Shown: piece after piece, positions 1 to 7,042 of the stretch
Position numbering within the stretch: position 1 is the first letter of the stretch
Layout: each line of letters opens with the position of its first letter
From: Alphaproteobacteria bacterium
GTDB lineage: Bacteria > Pseudomonadota > Alphaproteobacteria > UBA11222
Assembly (NCBI GenBank): GCA_003454415.1
Contig: DMKG01000071.1
Span: 1 to 10,840 of the forward strand
Direction of reading: 5' to 3'
Length of the DNA stretch: 10,840 nucleotides
The notes under the pieces: generated by a model
Database searches by the model: none
What the model saw: only the letters and a program-made list of their open reading frames with translations
What the model was told of the DNA's origin: nothing
Program-made: the position numbers and the translations under genes

Positions 1-56
1 GGCCATGAAAGCCGAGGCGTGTCCGGGACGGGTCTGCAGGGTTTCGGCAATGATGA

Positions 57-623
57 AGCGCCACCCTCAAGCCGGGTGAAATCTCCCAGCCTCTGCGCAG
101 CGGCGGCGGATATTACATACTCATGTTGCGTGACAAGCGCGCGGCGTCGGGTGGCGGCCTGTCTGGCGTTGAGGTGGATGTCCGCCAGATCATGTTTCCT
201 TACATTGATGAATCCGGAAGACGAAGTCCGGTAACGGAGCCTTCAAAAGACAATCCGGTCGTAGCGGCGACAATCGCCAGATCTCTCAGCCAAATGCAGA
301 CCGATGTCAGCTGCGATAATTTTCAGCAGGTAGTGAAAGAGATGGGCAATGGGGCCATGGGAGATGGCGGCCGCATGATGCTGGCGGATGTCCCGCATCT
401 GTTTCGTGAAACCACAGGAAATATTGATATCGGCATGCTCAGCGAGCCCATTTTATCCCCGCAAGGGGTGCACCGGGTGATGGTGTGCAATCGCACGAAC
501 TTTGAATCCAAACTGCCTCCCCGCGATGTGGTTGAGGCGCGTATGAGTCAGGAGGCCCTGGCGCTGCGGGCGCGCCGCTATCTTCGCGATCTGCGCCGCG
601 ATGCGGTGGTGGAGTTCCGCTGA
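57..623 (+). CDS. surA: Peptidylprolyl isomerase SurA, C-terminal part (5' end missing or frameshifted)
   Basis: SurA is a periplasmic chaperone with parvulin-type prolyl isomerase domains that escorts outer-membrane beta-barrel proteins. The visible frame opens after stop codons at 51-56. It begins in the tail of the first parvulin domain (LKPGEISQPLRS, then GYYIL), just before the first in-frame ATG at 123. From about position 174 a second parvulin-like domain starts (VDVRQIMFPYID) and ends with LSEPILSPQGVHRVMVCNR, followed by a basic helical C-terminus. Because recognisable family sequence lies upstream of ATG 123, that ATG is unlikely to be the true start. The body of the gene should arrive from before the window in another frame: frames starting at positions 1 and 2 are both open up to about position 60. 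The coordinate 57 is therefore only where the frame opens. The gene may be a frameshifted pseudogene, or there may be a sequence error. The family call is fairly firm, and the downstream pdxA-rsmA order supports it. Confidence 0.75.
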   Translation, partial: SATLKPGEISQPLRSGGGYYILMLRDKRAASGGGLSGVEVDVRQIMFPYIDESGRRSPVTEPSKDNPVVAATIARSLSQMQTDVSCDNFQQVVKEMGNGAMGDGGRMMLADVPHLFRETTGNIDIGMLSEPILSPQGVHRVMVCNRTNFESKLPPRDVVEARMSQEALALRARRYLRDLRRDAVVEFR

Positions 624-1666
624 TTGCCGCGTCTTCCGATATAGCGGGGCGGCCCATCGCCCTGACCATGGGCGAGCCTGCCGGCATAGGCGGCGAAATT
701 GCCGTCAAGGCCTGGGAAGCGCAGGAAAAATACAGACTGCCGCCGTTTTTCGTCATTGGCGATCCCGACTGGCTGAAACGCGTCACCTCTGCGCCCATCG
801 CAGAAATCACTTCGGCTGCGGATTGTAAAAGGTATTTCAGGCAGGCCCTGCCGGTGCTGCCGGTTCATCTCGCCGTGCAGGCAAAACCGGGCGCGCCTGA
901 TCCGCGTAATGCTGAAGCCGTTCTGGACGCGATCCGTATGGCTGTGACGCTTGCCCAAACCGGCGCTGTCAGCGCCCTGGTGACCAATCCCATAGAAAAA
1001 GCAGTACTCTATGATGCGGGCTTTACGCATCCCGGCCACACGGAATTTCTGGCCGAACTGGTTGCTGCGGAAAAACCGCCCGTCATGCTGCTCGCCTGTC
1101 CTGCAAACGCCAGAAATCCGGGACTACGGGTTGTTCCCATTACCGTGCATCTGCCACTGGCGAAGGTGGCCGCGCAGTTGAGCCGTGAACGCATCGTGGC
1201 GGCTGCGCACGTCACCGCGCGCGCCCTGAAACGGGATTTCGCGATCGCGGCTCCGCGTCTGGCGATTGCCGCGCTCAATCCCCATGCCGGGGAACAGGGG
1301 GCGTTCGGGCGAGAGGAAATGGAAATCATCTCTCCTGCGGTTGCGGAACTACGAAAGGCGGGAATCGGCGCGCAAGGCCCGTTTCCCGCTGATACCCTGT
1401 TTCATCCGGAGGCGCGCAAACGCTTCGACTGCGTCCTCTGCATGTATCACGATCAGGCGCTGATCCCGCTAAAGACGATTGATTTTGCGCGCGGCGTGAA
1501 TGTTACGCTGGGGCTGGAAATCGTGCGAACCTCTCCTGACCATGGCGTCGCCCTCGATATTGCCGGCAAGGGCGTGGCCAATCCCGCCAGCCTGATTGCG
1601 GCCCTGCGCATGGCGCGGCAGATCGCCCGCTCCCGCTCCCGGACCCGGGACCGTGATGCCAGATGA
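623..1666 (+). CDS. pdxA: 4-hydroxythreonine-4-phosphate dehydrogenase PdxA
   Basis: PdxA oxidises 4-phosphohydroxy-L-threonine with NAD+ in the DXP-dependent pyridoxal phosphate pathway, as a cytoplasmic metal-dependent homodimer. The conserved N-terminal motif reads [17 protein letters not shown]. The first ATG in frame (668) is the Met inside this motif, so starting there would remove the first beta strand. The three metal ligands are present: counted from Met668 they are H161 (in HLPL), H206 (NPHAGE) and H261 (YHDQ). Their spacing of 45 and 55 matches H166, H211 and H266 of E. coli PdxA. I place the start at ATT 623, which shares one base with the surA stop in TGATT, the pattern expected of a coupled TGATG with one base changed; GGAG lies 8 nt upstream. 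CTG 620 is an alternative. The C-terminus is unusually Arg-rich ([12 protein letters not shown]) and overlaps rsmA by 11 nt. The function is secure; the start is not. Confidence 0.93.
   Translation: MAASSDIAGRPIALTMGEPAGIGGEIAVKAWEAQEKYRLPPFFVIGDPDWLKRVTSAPIAEITSAADCKRYFRQALPVLPVHLAVQAKPGAPDPRNAEAVLDAIRMAVTLAQTGAVSALVTNPIEKAVLYDAGFTHPGHTEFLAELVAAEKPPVMLLACPANARNPGLRVVPITVHLPLAKVAAQLSRERIVAAAHVTARALKRDFAIAAPRLAIAALNPHAGEQGAFGREEMEIISPAVAELRKAGIGAQGPFPADTLFHPEARKRFDCVLCMYHDQALIPLKTIDFARGVNVTLGLEIVRTSPDHGVALDIAGKGVANPASLIAALRMARQIARSRSRTRDRDAR
1637..1650 (+). promoter_or_regulatory. Small GC-rich hairpin over the rsmA ribosome binding site
   Basis: TCCCG at 1637-1641 can pair with CGGGA at 1646-1650 around a 4-nt loop. 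The right arm contains the only SD-like bases (GGGA, 1647-1650) before the rsmA start at 1656. This would hide the site unless ribosomes translating the end of pdxA open it, so it is a possible translational coupling element. The stem is only 5 bp and lies in GC-rich coding sequence, so chance is a real alternative. Confidence 0.3.
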
Positions 1667-2507
1667 CCGGCTGCCGCCGCTGCGCGAGGTCATCGCCCGT
1701 CATGGTTTGCGCGCGCGCAAGTCTCTGGGGCAGAACTTTCTGCTCGATCTGAATCTCACAGACCGGATCGCGCGCGCCGCTGGCGATCTGACGCAGGGTG
1801 CCGTCATTGAAATCGGCCCGGGCCCCGGCGGCCTCACCCGTTCCCTGCTGCGGCTGGGCGCAGGGCATGTGGTTGCGGTTGAAAAAGACGAACGCTGTCT
1901 CGCTGCGCTGGAGGAAATTGCCAACGCCTATCCCGGACATCTGTCCGTCGTGGCCGGAGACGCGCTGGAAATGGAACTGAACCAGGTCACCAGCGGACCG
2001 GTGAAAATCGTCGCTAATCTGCCTTATAATATCGCCACGCCTCTCCTTGTCCGATGGCTGACGCCAGATCGCTGGCCACCGCAATGGGCAAGCCTCACCC
2101 TCATGTTCCAGAAGGAAGTGGCGCAACGCCTTACCGCACAGCCGGGCGGCAAGGCCTATGGCCGTCTAGCGGTGCTGAGCCAATGGCGTTGTCATACGCA
2201 TATCCTTTTCGATATTGACCCGCGCGCCTTTACGCCTGCTCCCAAAGTCATGTCTTCGGTGGTGCAGATCACACCCCGCACTGCCCCACTGGCGCAAGCT
2301 GAGGCGGATGATCTGCAGACGATAACGGCCGCCGCCTTTGGCCAGCGGCGCAAAATGCTGCGCCGCAGCCTGATGAGCCTGGGTTTGGATACCGAAGCGC
2401 TGACCCGATTGGCGCAAACTGACCCAACCGCACGGGCCGAAACCCTGACTATTGAGAACTTCTGCGCCCTTGCAAGGACCTATCGCAATCTGCGCGAGTC
2501 AGGCTAA
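1656..2507 (+). CDS. rsmA: 16S rRNA (adenine(1518)-N(6)/adenine(1519)-N(6))-dimethyltransferase RsmA
   Basis: RsmA (KsgA) transfers four methyl groups from S-adenosylmethionine to two adjacent adenines near the 3' end of 16S rRNA, late in small-subunit assembly. Starting at ATG 1656 the protein has 283 residues, close to the usual 270-280. Visible motifs in order are the substrate-binding LGQNFL (25-30), the SAM-binding loop IEIGPGPGG (51-59), the acidic end of the next strand VAVEKD (E76), GDAL (101-104), the catalytic NLPYNI (121-126) that holds the target adenine, the FTPAPKV signature (192-198), and [12 protein letters not shown] in the C-terminal helical domain (228-239). An earlier in-frame start would add an Arg/Pro-rich leader not expected in the family. 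GTG 1653 is a close alternative. The gene overlaps pdxA by 11 nt and is probably translated from the same message. Confidence 0.96.
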   Translation: MPDDRLPPLREVIARHGLRARKSLGQNFLLDLNLTDRIARAAGDLTQGAVIEIGPGPGGLTRSLLRLGAGHVVAVEKDERCLAALEEIANAYPGHLSVVAGDALEMELNQVTSGPVKIVANLPYNIATPLLVRWLTPDRWPPQWASLTLMFQKEVAQRLTAQPGGKAYGRLAVLSQWRCHTHILFDIDPRAFTPAPKVMSSVVQITPRTAPLAQAEADDLQTITAAAFGQRRKMLRRSLMSLGLDTEALTRLAQTDPTARAETLTIENFCALARTYRNLRESG

Positions 2508-2551
2508 ACTGGAACGATCCATTATTGAAATACAACTTACCGGAGAAATGC

Positions 2552-3397
2552 ATGCAACCCGATCAGATCGAGTTCATAGGCCATGACGGCCTCAAACTGG
2601 CCGCCGATTCCTACGGAACCCCCGGCAATCAGCCGGTCCTGTTCGCCCATGGCGGCGGACAGACCCGGCACGCCTGGGGCAATACAGCCAGGACCCTGGC
2701 CGGTAACGGCTGGCACGCCATATGCCTTGACCTTCGCGGCCATGGGGATAGCGGCTGGTGCCCTGATGGCAATTACGCTATCGACGCCTATGCCGAGGAT
2801 CTGCGCCAGGTCGCGCGCGCTTTCAGCAAACGCCCGGTGACCGTTGGCGCCTCGCTGGGGGGAATTTCCTCACTTCTGGCGGAAGGCGAACATGAAGACC
2901 CGGTTTTTTCCGCGGTCGTTTTCGTGGATATCAGCCCGCGTGTGGAGGAAGCCGGCGTGCAGAACATCCGCAACTTTATGAGCGCGAACATGAATGAAGG
3001 TTTCGCCAGCCTGGAGGAAGCCGCCGAATCCATCGCCCAGTATCTGCCCCACAGGCCGAAGCCCAAGGACACCACCGGGCTGGCGAAAAACCTGAGGTTG
3101 AGGGAGAATGGCCGTTATTACTGGCATTGGGATCCCAAATTCTTTTCCGGACCGAATGGCCCGCGCGAACCGCGCCGCCCGGAAAGGCTGGAGGCGGCTG
3201 CGCAAAAAATCCGCTGCCCTGCGCTGCTGGTGCGCGGCAAGTCCAGCGATCTGGTGACGGAAGAAAATGCGCGCGCATTCCTGAATCTGATCCCGCATAT
3301 GGAATATGTTGACGTAACCGGCGCGGGTCATATGGTGGCGGGCGACAAGAACGACGCCTTTACCGATGCGATCGTCAAATTCCTTCACAAACTGTGA
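2552..3397 (+). CDS. Alpha/beta-fold hydrolase
   Basis: This is a cytoplasmic hydrolase of the alpha/beta superfamily, 281 residues from ATG 2552, with no signal peptide or membrane segment. The start follows a good GGAGA site at 2542-2546. A TTG at 2525 is possible but has no better site. Visible elements in order are the oxyanion segment LFAHGGG (about 30-36), the strand-turn DLRGHGDSG (60-68), the nucleophile elbow GASLGG with Ser101, a cap region rich in Pro, Arg and Trp (about 140-210), the likely acid Asp233 in RGKSSDLV, and His260 in TGAGHMVAGD. The triad is therefore complete. The substrate cannot be told: esterase, C-C hydrolase, lactonase or epoxide hydrolase-like are all possible. 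It lies 44 nt after rsmA with no terminator between them, and 24 nt before a crotonase, which ties it to CoA-linked catabolism rather than to rRNA modification. Confidence 0.9.
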   Translation: MQPDQIEFIGHDGLKLAADSYGTPGNQPVLFAHGGGQTRHAWGNTARTLAGNGWHAICLDLRGHGDSGWCPDGNYAIDAYAEDLRQVARAFSKRPVTVGASLGGISSLLAEGEHEDPVFSAVVFVDISPRVEEAGVQNIRNFMSANMNEGFASLEEAAESIAQYLPHRPKPKDTTGLAKNLRLRENGRYYWHWDPKFFSGPNGPREPRRPERLEAAAQKIRCPALLVRGKSSDLVTEENARAFLNLIPHMEYVDVTGAGHMVAGDKNDAFTDAIVKFLHKL

Positions 3398-3421
3398 TCC
3401 AAATCAGGGGAGACAACGGAA

Positions 3422-4231
3422 ATGCCATTGGATGAAAAGAAATATCAACGCCTGAAATTCGACTGGCCCGCGGAGCGGGTGCTGCGCATCACCATTTCCC
3501 GTCCGGAACGGCTGAACGCGCTGGACAAGATCGGACACAGGGAAATCACCTATATCTGGCCGGAAATCGATAACGATCCGCGCATCAATGCAGTCATCCT
3601 GACGGGCGAAGGCAAGGCGTTTTCCGCAGGCGGCGATTTCGAGATGATCGAGGAAATCGTCGACAATCACAAAACCATGCTGACCGTCTGGAAAGAGGCC
3701 CGCGATCTGGTTTTCAACATCATCAACTGCAACAAGCCCATCGTCTCCGCGATCACTGGGCCTGCGGTGGGTGCTGGGCTGGTTGCGGCCCTCCTCTCGG
3801 ACATTTCCATCACCACCAAGAAGGCCAAGATCGTTGACGGCCATACAAGGCTGGGGGTCGCCGCGGGTGATCATGGGGCGATCGTGTGGCCGCTACTCTG
3901 CGGCATGGCCAAGGCCAAATATTATCTGCTGACCTGCGAATCCCTGGATGGAGAGGAAGCGGAACGCATCGGCCTGGTGTCGAAATGCGTCGCTGAGGAC
4001 GAATTGCAGGCCGAGGCGCTGCGCGTCGCCAGCAATCTGGCCAAGGGCGCGCAGGGCGCGATCCGTTTCACCAAGCTCGCGCTGAACAACTGGCTGCGAA
4101 TGGCGGGCCCGTCCTTCGACGCCTCTACCGCCTATGAAATGCTGGGCTTTGCCGGACCGGATGCCCGCGAAGGAGTCCCCTCGCACCGTGAAAAGCGCCA
4201 GCCGGTGTTCGATCCCGACTGTCCCGTATAA
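3422..4231 (+). CDS. Enoyl-CoA hydratase/isomerase (crotonase) family protein with atypical active site
   Basis: This is a 269-residue crotonase-fold protein, which would act on acyl-CoA thioesters through an oxyanion hole that stabilises an enolate. The first oxyanion segment is AFSAGGDF (66-73) and the second is GPAVGAGLVAALLSDI (113-128). The two glutamates used by classical enoyl-CoA hydratase (E144 and E164 in the rat enzyme) align with Val121 and His141, so simple hydration is unlikely. Instead there is a His141-Asp150 pair (DGHTRLGVAAGD), the same nine-residue separation I recall for the His-Asp pair of 6-oxocamphor hydrolase, a crotonase that cleaves a C-C bond. The C-terminus has the family-like EKRQPVF ending. 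AGGGGAG at 3406-3412 precedes the start. It sits 24 nt after a hydrolase and 21 nt before a CoA transferase, probably in one operon. The family is certain; the reaction is not. Confidence 0.92.
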   Translation: MPLDEKKYQRLKFDWPAERVLRITISRPERLNALDKIGHREITYIWPEIDNDPRINAVILTGEGKAFSAGGDFEMIEEIVDNHKTMLTVWKEARDLVFNIINCNKPIVSAITGPAVGAGLVAALLSDISITTKKAKIVDGHTRLGVAAGDHGAIVWPLLCGMAKAKYYLLTCESLDGEEAERIGLVSKCVAEDELQAEALRVASNLAKGAQGAIRFTKLALNNWLRMAGPSFDASTAYEMLGFAGPDAREGVPSHREKRQPVFDPDCPV

Positions 4232-4252
4232 TTTTCCTGGGAGGAGAAGACA

Positions 4253-5473
4253 ATGCTCAAAGGTGTGAAAGTCATTGAAATGGCGACTTACGTCGCCGCA
4301 CCCTCGGCAGGCGGCATCATGTGCGACTGGGGCGCCGATGTGATCAAGATCGAAGCCCCGAGAGGCGATCCCTGGCGCGTCTTTCCCACGCCCGTCAAGA
4401 ATCCAGAACTGTTCGGAAACCCGCTGTTCGATCTCGACAACCGCGGCAAACGGGCGGTTTGCGTGGACACCTCCACACCGGAGGGGGTTGCGGTTCTCAA
4501 GCGTCTGGTGCGCGACGCGGACGTCTTCATCACCAATACCCGCCCTGGGGCGCTGGAGCGCGCGGGGCTCGATTACGAAAATCTGAAAAAGGAAAACCCC
4601 CGTCTGATCTACGCCAGTGTTTCGGGTTACGGCATGATCGGCGAGGAGCGCGACCGGCCTGGTTTCGATATGGCGGCGTTCTGGGCGCGCGCCGGCGCCT
4701 GCCGGACCATGGCCCCGGACGGGGTCAATCCGTTTCCTTTGCGCACCGCGGCGGGCGACCACGTTACCGGACTGACCACCCTTGGGGGCATTATGGGCGC
4801 GCTGTATGAACGCGAGAAAACCGGCAAGGGACGGCTGGTCGAGACTTCCCTGCTGCGCACCGGCATCTACATGATGAGTTCCGATTACGCCATGCAGTTG
4901 CGTTTTGGAAAACTGGCCCCTACCCCCGCGCGGGAGCGCACCATTGGACCACTGACCAATTTCTTCAAGACAGGGGACGGGCACTGGTTCGCCTATCTGC
5001 CGCGCCAGACCAAGAAGGACTGGCAGGAACTGGCGAAGACCATCGGGCTTGAAGACTATGCCGAGGACGAACGTTTCGCCACTCCGCTGGGCCGGCGTCA
5101 GAACGCGCCGGAACTGGTCGCTCTTCTCGACAAGGTATTTGCGACCAAAACCCTGAAGGAATGGGGCAGGATATTTGACGATGCCGATCTGGTCTGGGCC
5201 CCGGTGCAGACTGCGGCGGAAGTCGTGGTGGATCCGCAGGCCCATGCCGCTGGCGCCTTTGTCGAAGTCACCCGCAGCAATGGGGAAAGTTATAAATCGG
5301 TCGCCACGCCCGTGCGCTTTCATGATGGAGAAGACGCACAGCCTCGCGGCGACACTCCGGCTTTTGGCCAGCACACGCTGGAAGTCCTACGCGAATACGG
5401 TTTCAGCGACGCTGAAATTGCTGGGTTGAGCGACAAGAACGTCATCGCTACTGGCAGACCCGCAAAGAGTTGA
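4253..5473 (+). CDS. CaiB/BaiF class III CoA transferase
   Basis: This 406-residue protein belongs to the family III CoA transferases, cytoplasmic interlocked dimers that move CoA from a donor thioester to a carboxylic acid. The N-terminus has the typical LKGVKVIEMATYVAAPSAG, followed by the CDWGADVIKIEAP segment (24-36) and NRGKRAVCVD (63-72). The catalytic aspartate that forms the mixed anhydride is Asp169 in RTAAGDHVTG, the same number as in formyl-CoA transferase. GKGRLVETSLL follows, as usual for the family, and a C-terminal domain contains WAPVQTAAEVVVDPQ. Length is normal (about 400). GGGAGGAG lies just before the start. It closes the tight hydrolase-crotonase-transferase run, where it would activate a free acid to its CoA ester or recycle CoA from an end product. 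Racemase activity, found in relatives such as alpha-methylacyl-CoA racemase, is a weaker alternative. Confidence 0.94.
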   Translation: MLKGVKVIEMATYVAAPSAGGIMCDWGADVIKIEAPRGDPWRVFPTPVKNPELFGNPLFDLDNRGKRAVCVDTSTPEGVAVLKRLVRDADVFITNTRPGALERAGLDYENLKKENPRLIYASVSGYGMIGEERDRPGFDMAAFWARAGACRTMAPDGVNPFPLRTAAGDHVTGLTTLGGIMGALYEREKTGKGRLVETSLLRTGIYMMSSDYAMQLRFGKLAPTPARERTIGPLTNFFKTGDGHWFAYLPRQTKKDWQELAKTIGLEDYAEDERFATPLGRRQNAPELVALLDKVFATKTLKEWGRIFDDADLVWAPVQTAAEVVVDPQAHAAGAFVEVTRSNGESYKSVATPVRFHDGEDAQPRGDTPAFGQHTLEVLREYGFSDAEIAGLSDKNVIATGRPAKS

Positions 5474-5524
5474 TCAGGGGGAACAGACACATTTCTAATA
5501 TGTGATAAAAATTCTAATACGATC

Positions 5525-5581
5525 GCTTCAACCATGCTTGCTTTTTGATAAGGAGCGACTAGACTGCAACATGGTTGAAGC
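5525..5581. repeat. Long inverted repeat upstream of the di-iron gene, possible operator or mRNA stem-loop
   Basis: GCTTCAACCATG at 5525-5536 is repeated exactly in inverse orientation at 5570-5581 (CATGGTTGAAGC). After a one-base bulge at 5537 the pairing continues with TTGC (5538-5541) and GCAA (5566-5569). That makes 16 paired positions around a 24-nt centre. The arms bracket a possible promoter, which suggests a repressor or activator site. In a read-through transcript from the upstream operon it could instead fold as a stem-loop. No T-run follows, so it is not an intrinsic terminator. Confidence 0.6.
5538..5565 (+). promoter_or_regulatory. Possible sigma-70-type promoter for the di-iron gene
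   Basis: TTGCTT (5538-5543) and TAGACT (5560-5565) are separated by 16 nt and lie about 40 nt before the ATG at 5606. Both boxes are partial matches to consensus. Support comes mainly from position: the boxes lie between the two arms of the inverted repeat at 5525-5581, as is common for regulated promoters. The call is weak without transcript data. Confidence 0.35.
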
Positions 5582-5605
5582 TGGAAAAGAAACGGAGGAA
5601 GCGCC

Positions 5606-6727
5606 ATGGGCAAAGATGTCAATCTGACTTACGATCCCGCTTACGAGGCGGCCGCCCCCGACGATTTTCCAGCCATGCTGGTTCCCGAACGTTATGGCAA
5701 ACGCTCCACGGCGTTTGACAAGATCATCTCCGCTACTCATGATCATTTCTGGGACCCGCTGGATCCGAAATATGTGGATTTCAACCAGCCCTTCGATATC
5801 GAAAAGCAGCTCATCATGCCTGCTGAAACGATCATCGAGTTCAAATGCGGCGTTGCGGACAGAGTGGCTCCCGCCGACCGGGTGAAATTCGGCAATCTGA
5901 TCAATCACCAGATGCTTTCCGGCATTCTGCATGGCGAACAGGCGGCGCTGAGCCTTTCGGCCGATCTGTGCCATATCCTTCTGGATCCGGGCGCGCAGGA
6001 ATATGCCGCCAATCAGGCCCGCGAAGAAGCGCGCCATGTCACCGGCTTCAGTAATTATATCCGCAGCCACTGGGGCAAACCCGCGCCCATGGATCCCTTT
6101 CTGCTCAAGCTGATCACCGAAATGGTGTACAGCCCGCTGGTATGGAAAAAAATCGTGGGCCTGCAAATGGTTCTGGAAGGACTGGCGATGGGGCTTTTCT
6201 CCAATTTCTACCAGTTTTCCCAGGATCCCGTGCTCAAGCAGTTACTGCAGTTCACCATGACCGATGAGGCGTTCCATCATAAATTCGGCAAGATCTGGGC
6301 GGACAAAACCATCCCGCATCTGCCCAAAACAGAACTGGATAAGATCGAGGACTGGGCGTGGGAATTATTTCAGGCGCTGGTTGCGGAACTGAACAGTCCG
6401 GAATTGAAGCGGGACATTTATGAGCAGTTCGGTCTGGATTGGCGCTGGGTCAACGATCAGGTGCTGGCGGCGCAGGAAAAAGCCAAACAGCGCGGAAGCC
6501 TGGACAAATCCACCAGCGTATTCCGCACTTTCATCAAGACTCTGCTGAAAGCCGGGCTGATTACCAGCCGCACGGCGCCAAAATACGCACGCCTGGTGGA
6601 TGTGGAGGAATTGCGCATGGAAGGCGATCGCATGATCGGAGATGATATCGCCGATGAAGGAATCCGCCATCTTCAACGCATTAACCAGCATGAAGGCGGA
6701 TTTATCTCTGTGAGCGCTGCTGAATAA
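5606..6727 (+). CDS. Ferritin-like di-iron protein, probable stand-alone oxygenase
   Basis: This 373-residue, largely helical soluble protein has the ligand pattern of a carboxylate-bridged di-iron centre in a four-helix bundle. The ligands are Glu111 (HGEQAAL), Glu141 and His144 (EEARH), Glu191 (VLEGLAMGLF), and Glu221 and His224 (TDEAFHH). The two half-sites repeat with the same 30-residue spacing, as in ribonucleotide reductase R2-like and bacterial multicomponent monooxygenase families. No signal peptide or membrane helix is seen, so it is cytoplasmic. The start follows GGAGGA (5594-5599) at good spacing. It probably activates O2 to hydroxylate or desaturate an organic substrate, but no reductase, ferredoxin or coupling protein is encoded nearby, so electrons would come from elsewhere. 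It follows the CoA transferase by 132 nt and is likely part of the same pathway under its own control. R2-like ligand-binding oxidase or AurF-type N-oxygenase are alternatives I cannot exclude. Confidence 0.85.
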   Translation: MGKDVNLTYDPAYEAAAPDDFPAMLVPERYGKRSTAFDKIISATHDHFWDPLDPKYVDFNQPFDIEKQLIMPAETIIEFKCGVADRVAPADRVKFGNLINHQMLSGILHGEQAALSLSADLCHILLDPGAQEYAANQAREEARHVTGFSNYIRSHWGKPAPMDPFLLKLITEMVYSPLVWKKIVGLQMVLEGLAMGLFSNFYQFSQDPVLKQLLQFTMTDEAFHHKFGKIWADKTIPHLPKTELDKIEDWAWELFQALVAELNSPELKRDIYEQFGLDWRWVNDQVLAAQEKAKQRGSLDKSTSVFRTFIKTLLKAGLITSRTAPKYARLVDVEELRMEGDRMIGDDIADEGIRHLQRINQHEGGFISVSAAE

Positions 6728-6761
6728 GCCCTTTTAAACAGTTCCCAGATTAAATTTACAG

Positions 6762-6796
6762 CGCCGCCACTGACAGAGAGGGCGGCGTTCGTTTTT
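6762..6796 (+). terminator. Rho-independent terminator after the di-iron gene
   Basis: CGCCGCC at 6762-6768 pairs perfectly with GGCGGCG at 6781-6787 around a 12-nt loop. TTCGTTTTT follows at 6788-6796. It starts 35 nt past the stop codon of the di-iron gene and is the only convincing intrinsic terminator in the window, so it marks the end of the plus-strand catabolic unit. Confidence 0.85.
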
Positions 6797-6831
6797 CCGG
6801 ATAACTGTATCCAGCTCTCCCGCGGTGGAGT

Positions 6832-6855
6832 GGATCTGACATATCTGTCAGTTCC
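6832..6855. repeat. 24-bp dyad, possible regulator binding site
   Basis: GGATCTGACA (6832-6841) and TGTCAGTTCC (6846-6855) are inverse copies matching at 9 of 10 positions around a TATC centre; the one mismatch is 6835/6852. The length and short centre fit a dimeric transcription factor better than a terminator, since no T-run follows. It lies about 260 nt before the propeller gene, which is far for a direct operator, so its target is unclear. Confidence 0.45.
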
Positions 6856-7042
6856 CAAAATTGCTCCAGAATCGATAGATTTCCTGCGCTTCTTTGTCTC
6901 CAGCATTCGTATGCGGATTTAACGCAAACGGATTCAGATACCAGACCCCCAATAATCGGAGTGAGGCGTCAAAAATCAACGCTTCGCTGTTCAACTTATT
7001 GTCATCTGGATGCATTTCTGGGGAATCACACGGGCGCGAGGG

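Noticed and set aside
1503..2126. 207-codon open frame on the minus strand opposite pdxA and rsmA
   Set aside because: It is an antisense shadow of two well-supported housekeeping genes.
3893..5374. 493-codon open frame on the minus strand opposite the crotonase and CoA transferase genes
   Set aside because: It lies antisense to two clear enzyme genes with full family motifs; long antisense frames are common in GC-rich coding DNA, and its translation shows no domain pattern.
5571..5627. Short open frame of 18 codons starting at ATG 5571 and overlapping the di-iron start, as a possible leader peptide
   Set aside because: The nearest SD-like AAGGAG (5550-5555) is 15 nt away, which is too far, and the frame has no run of one residue that would suggest attenuation.
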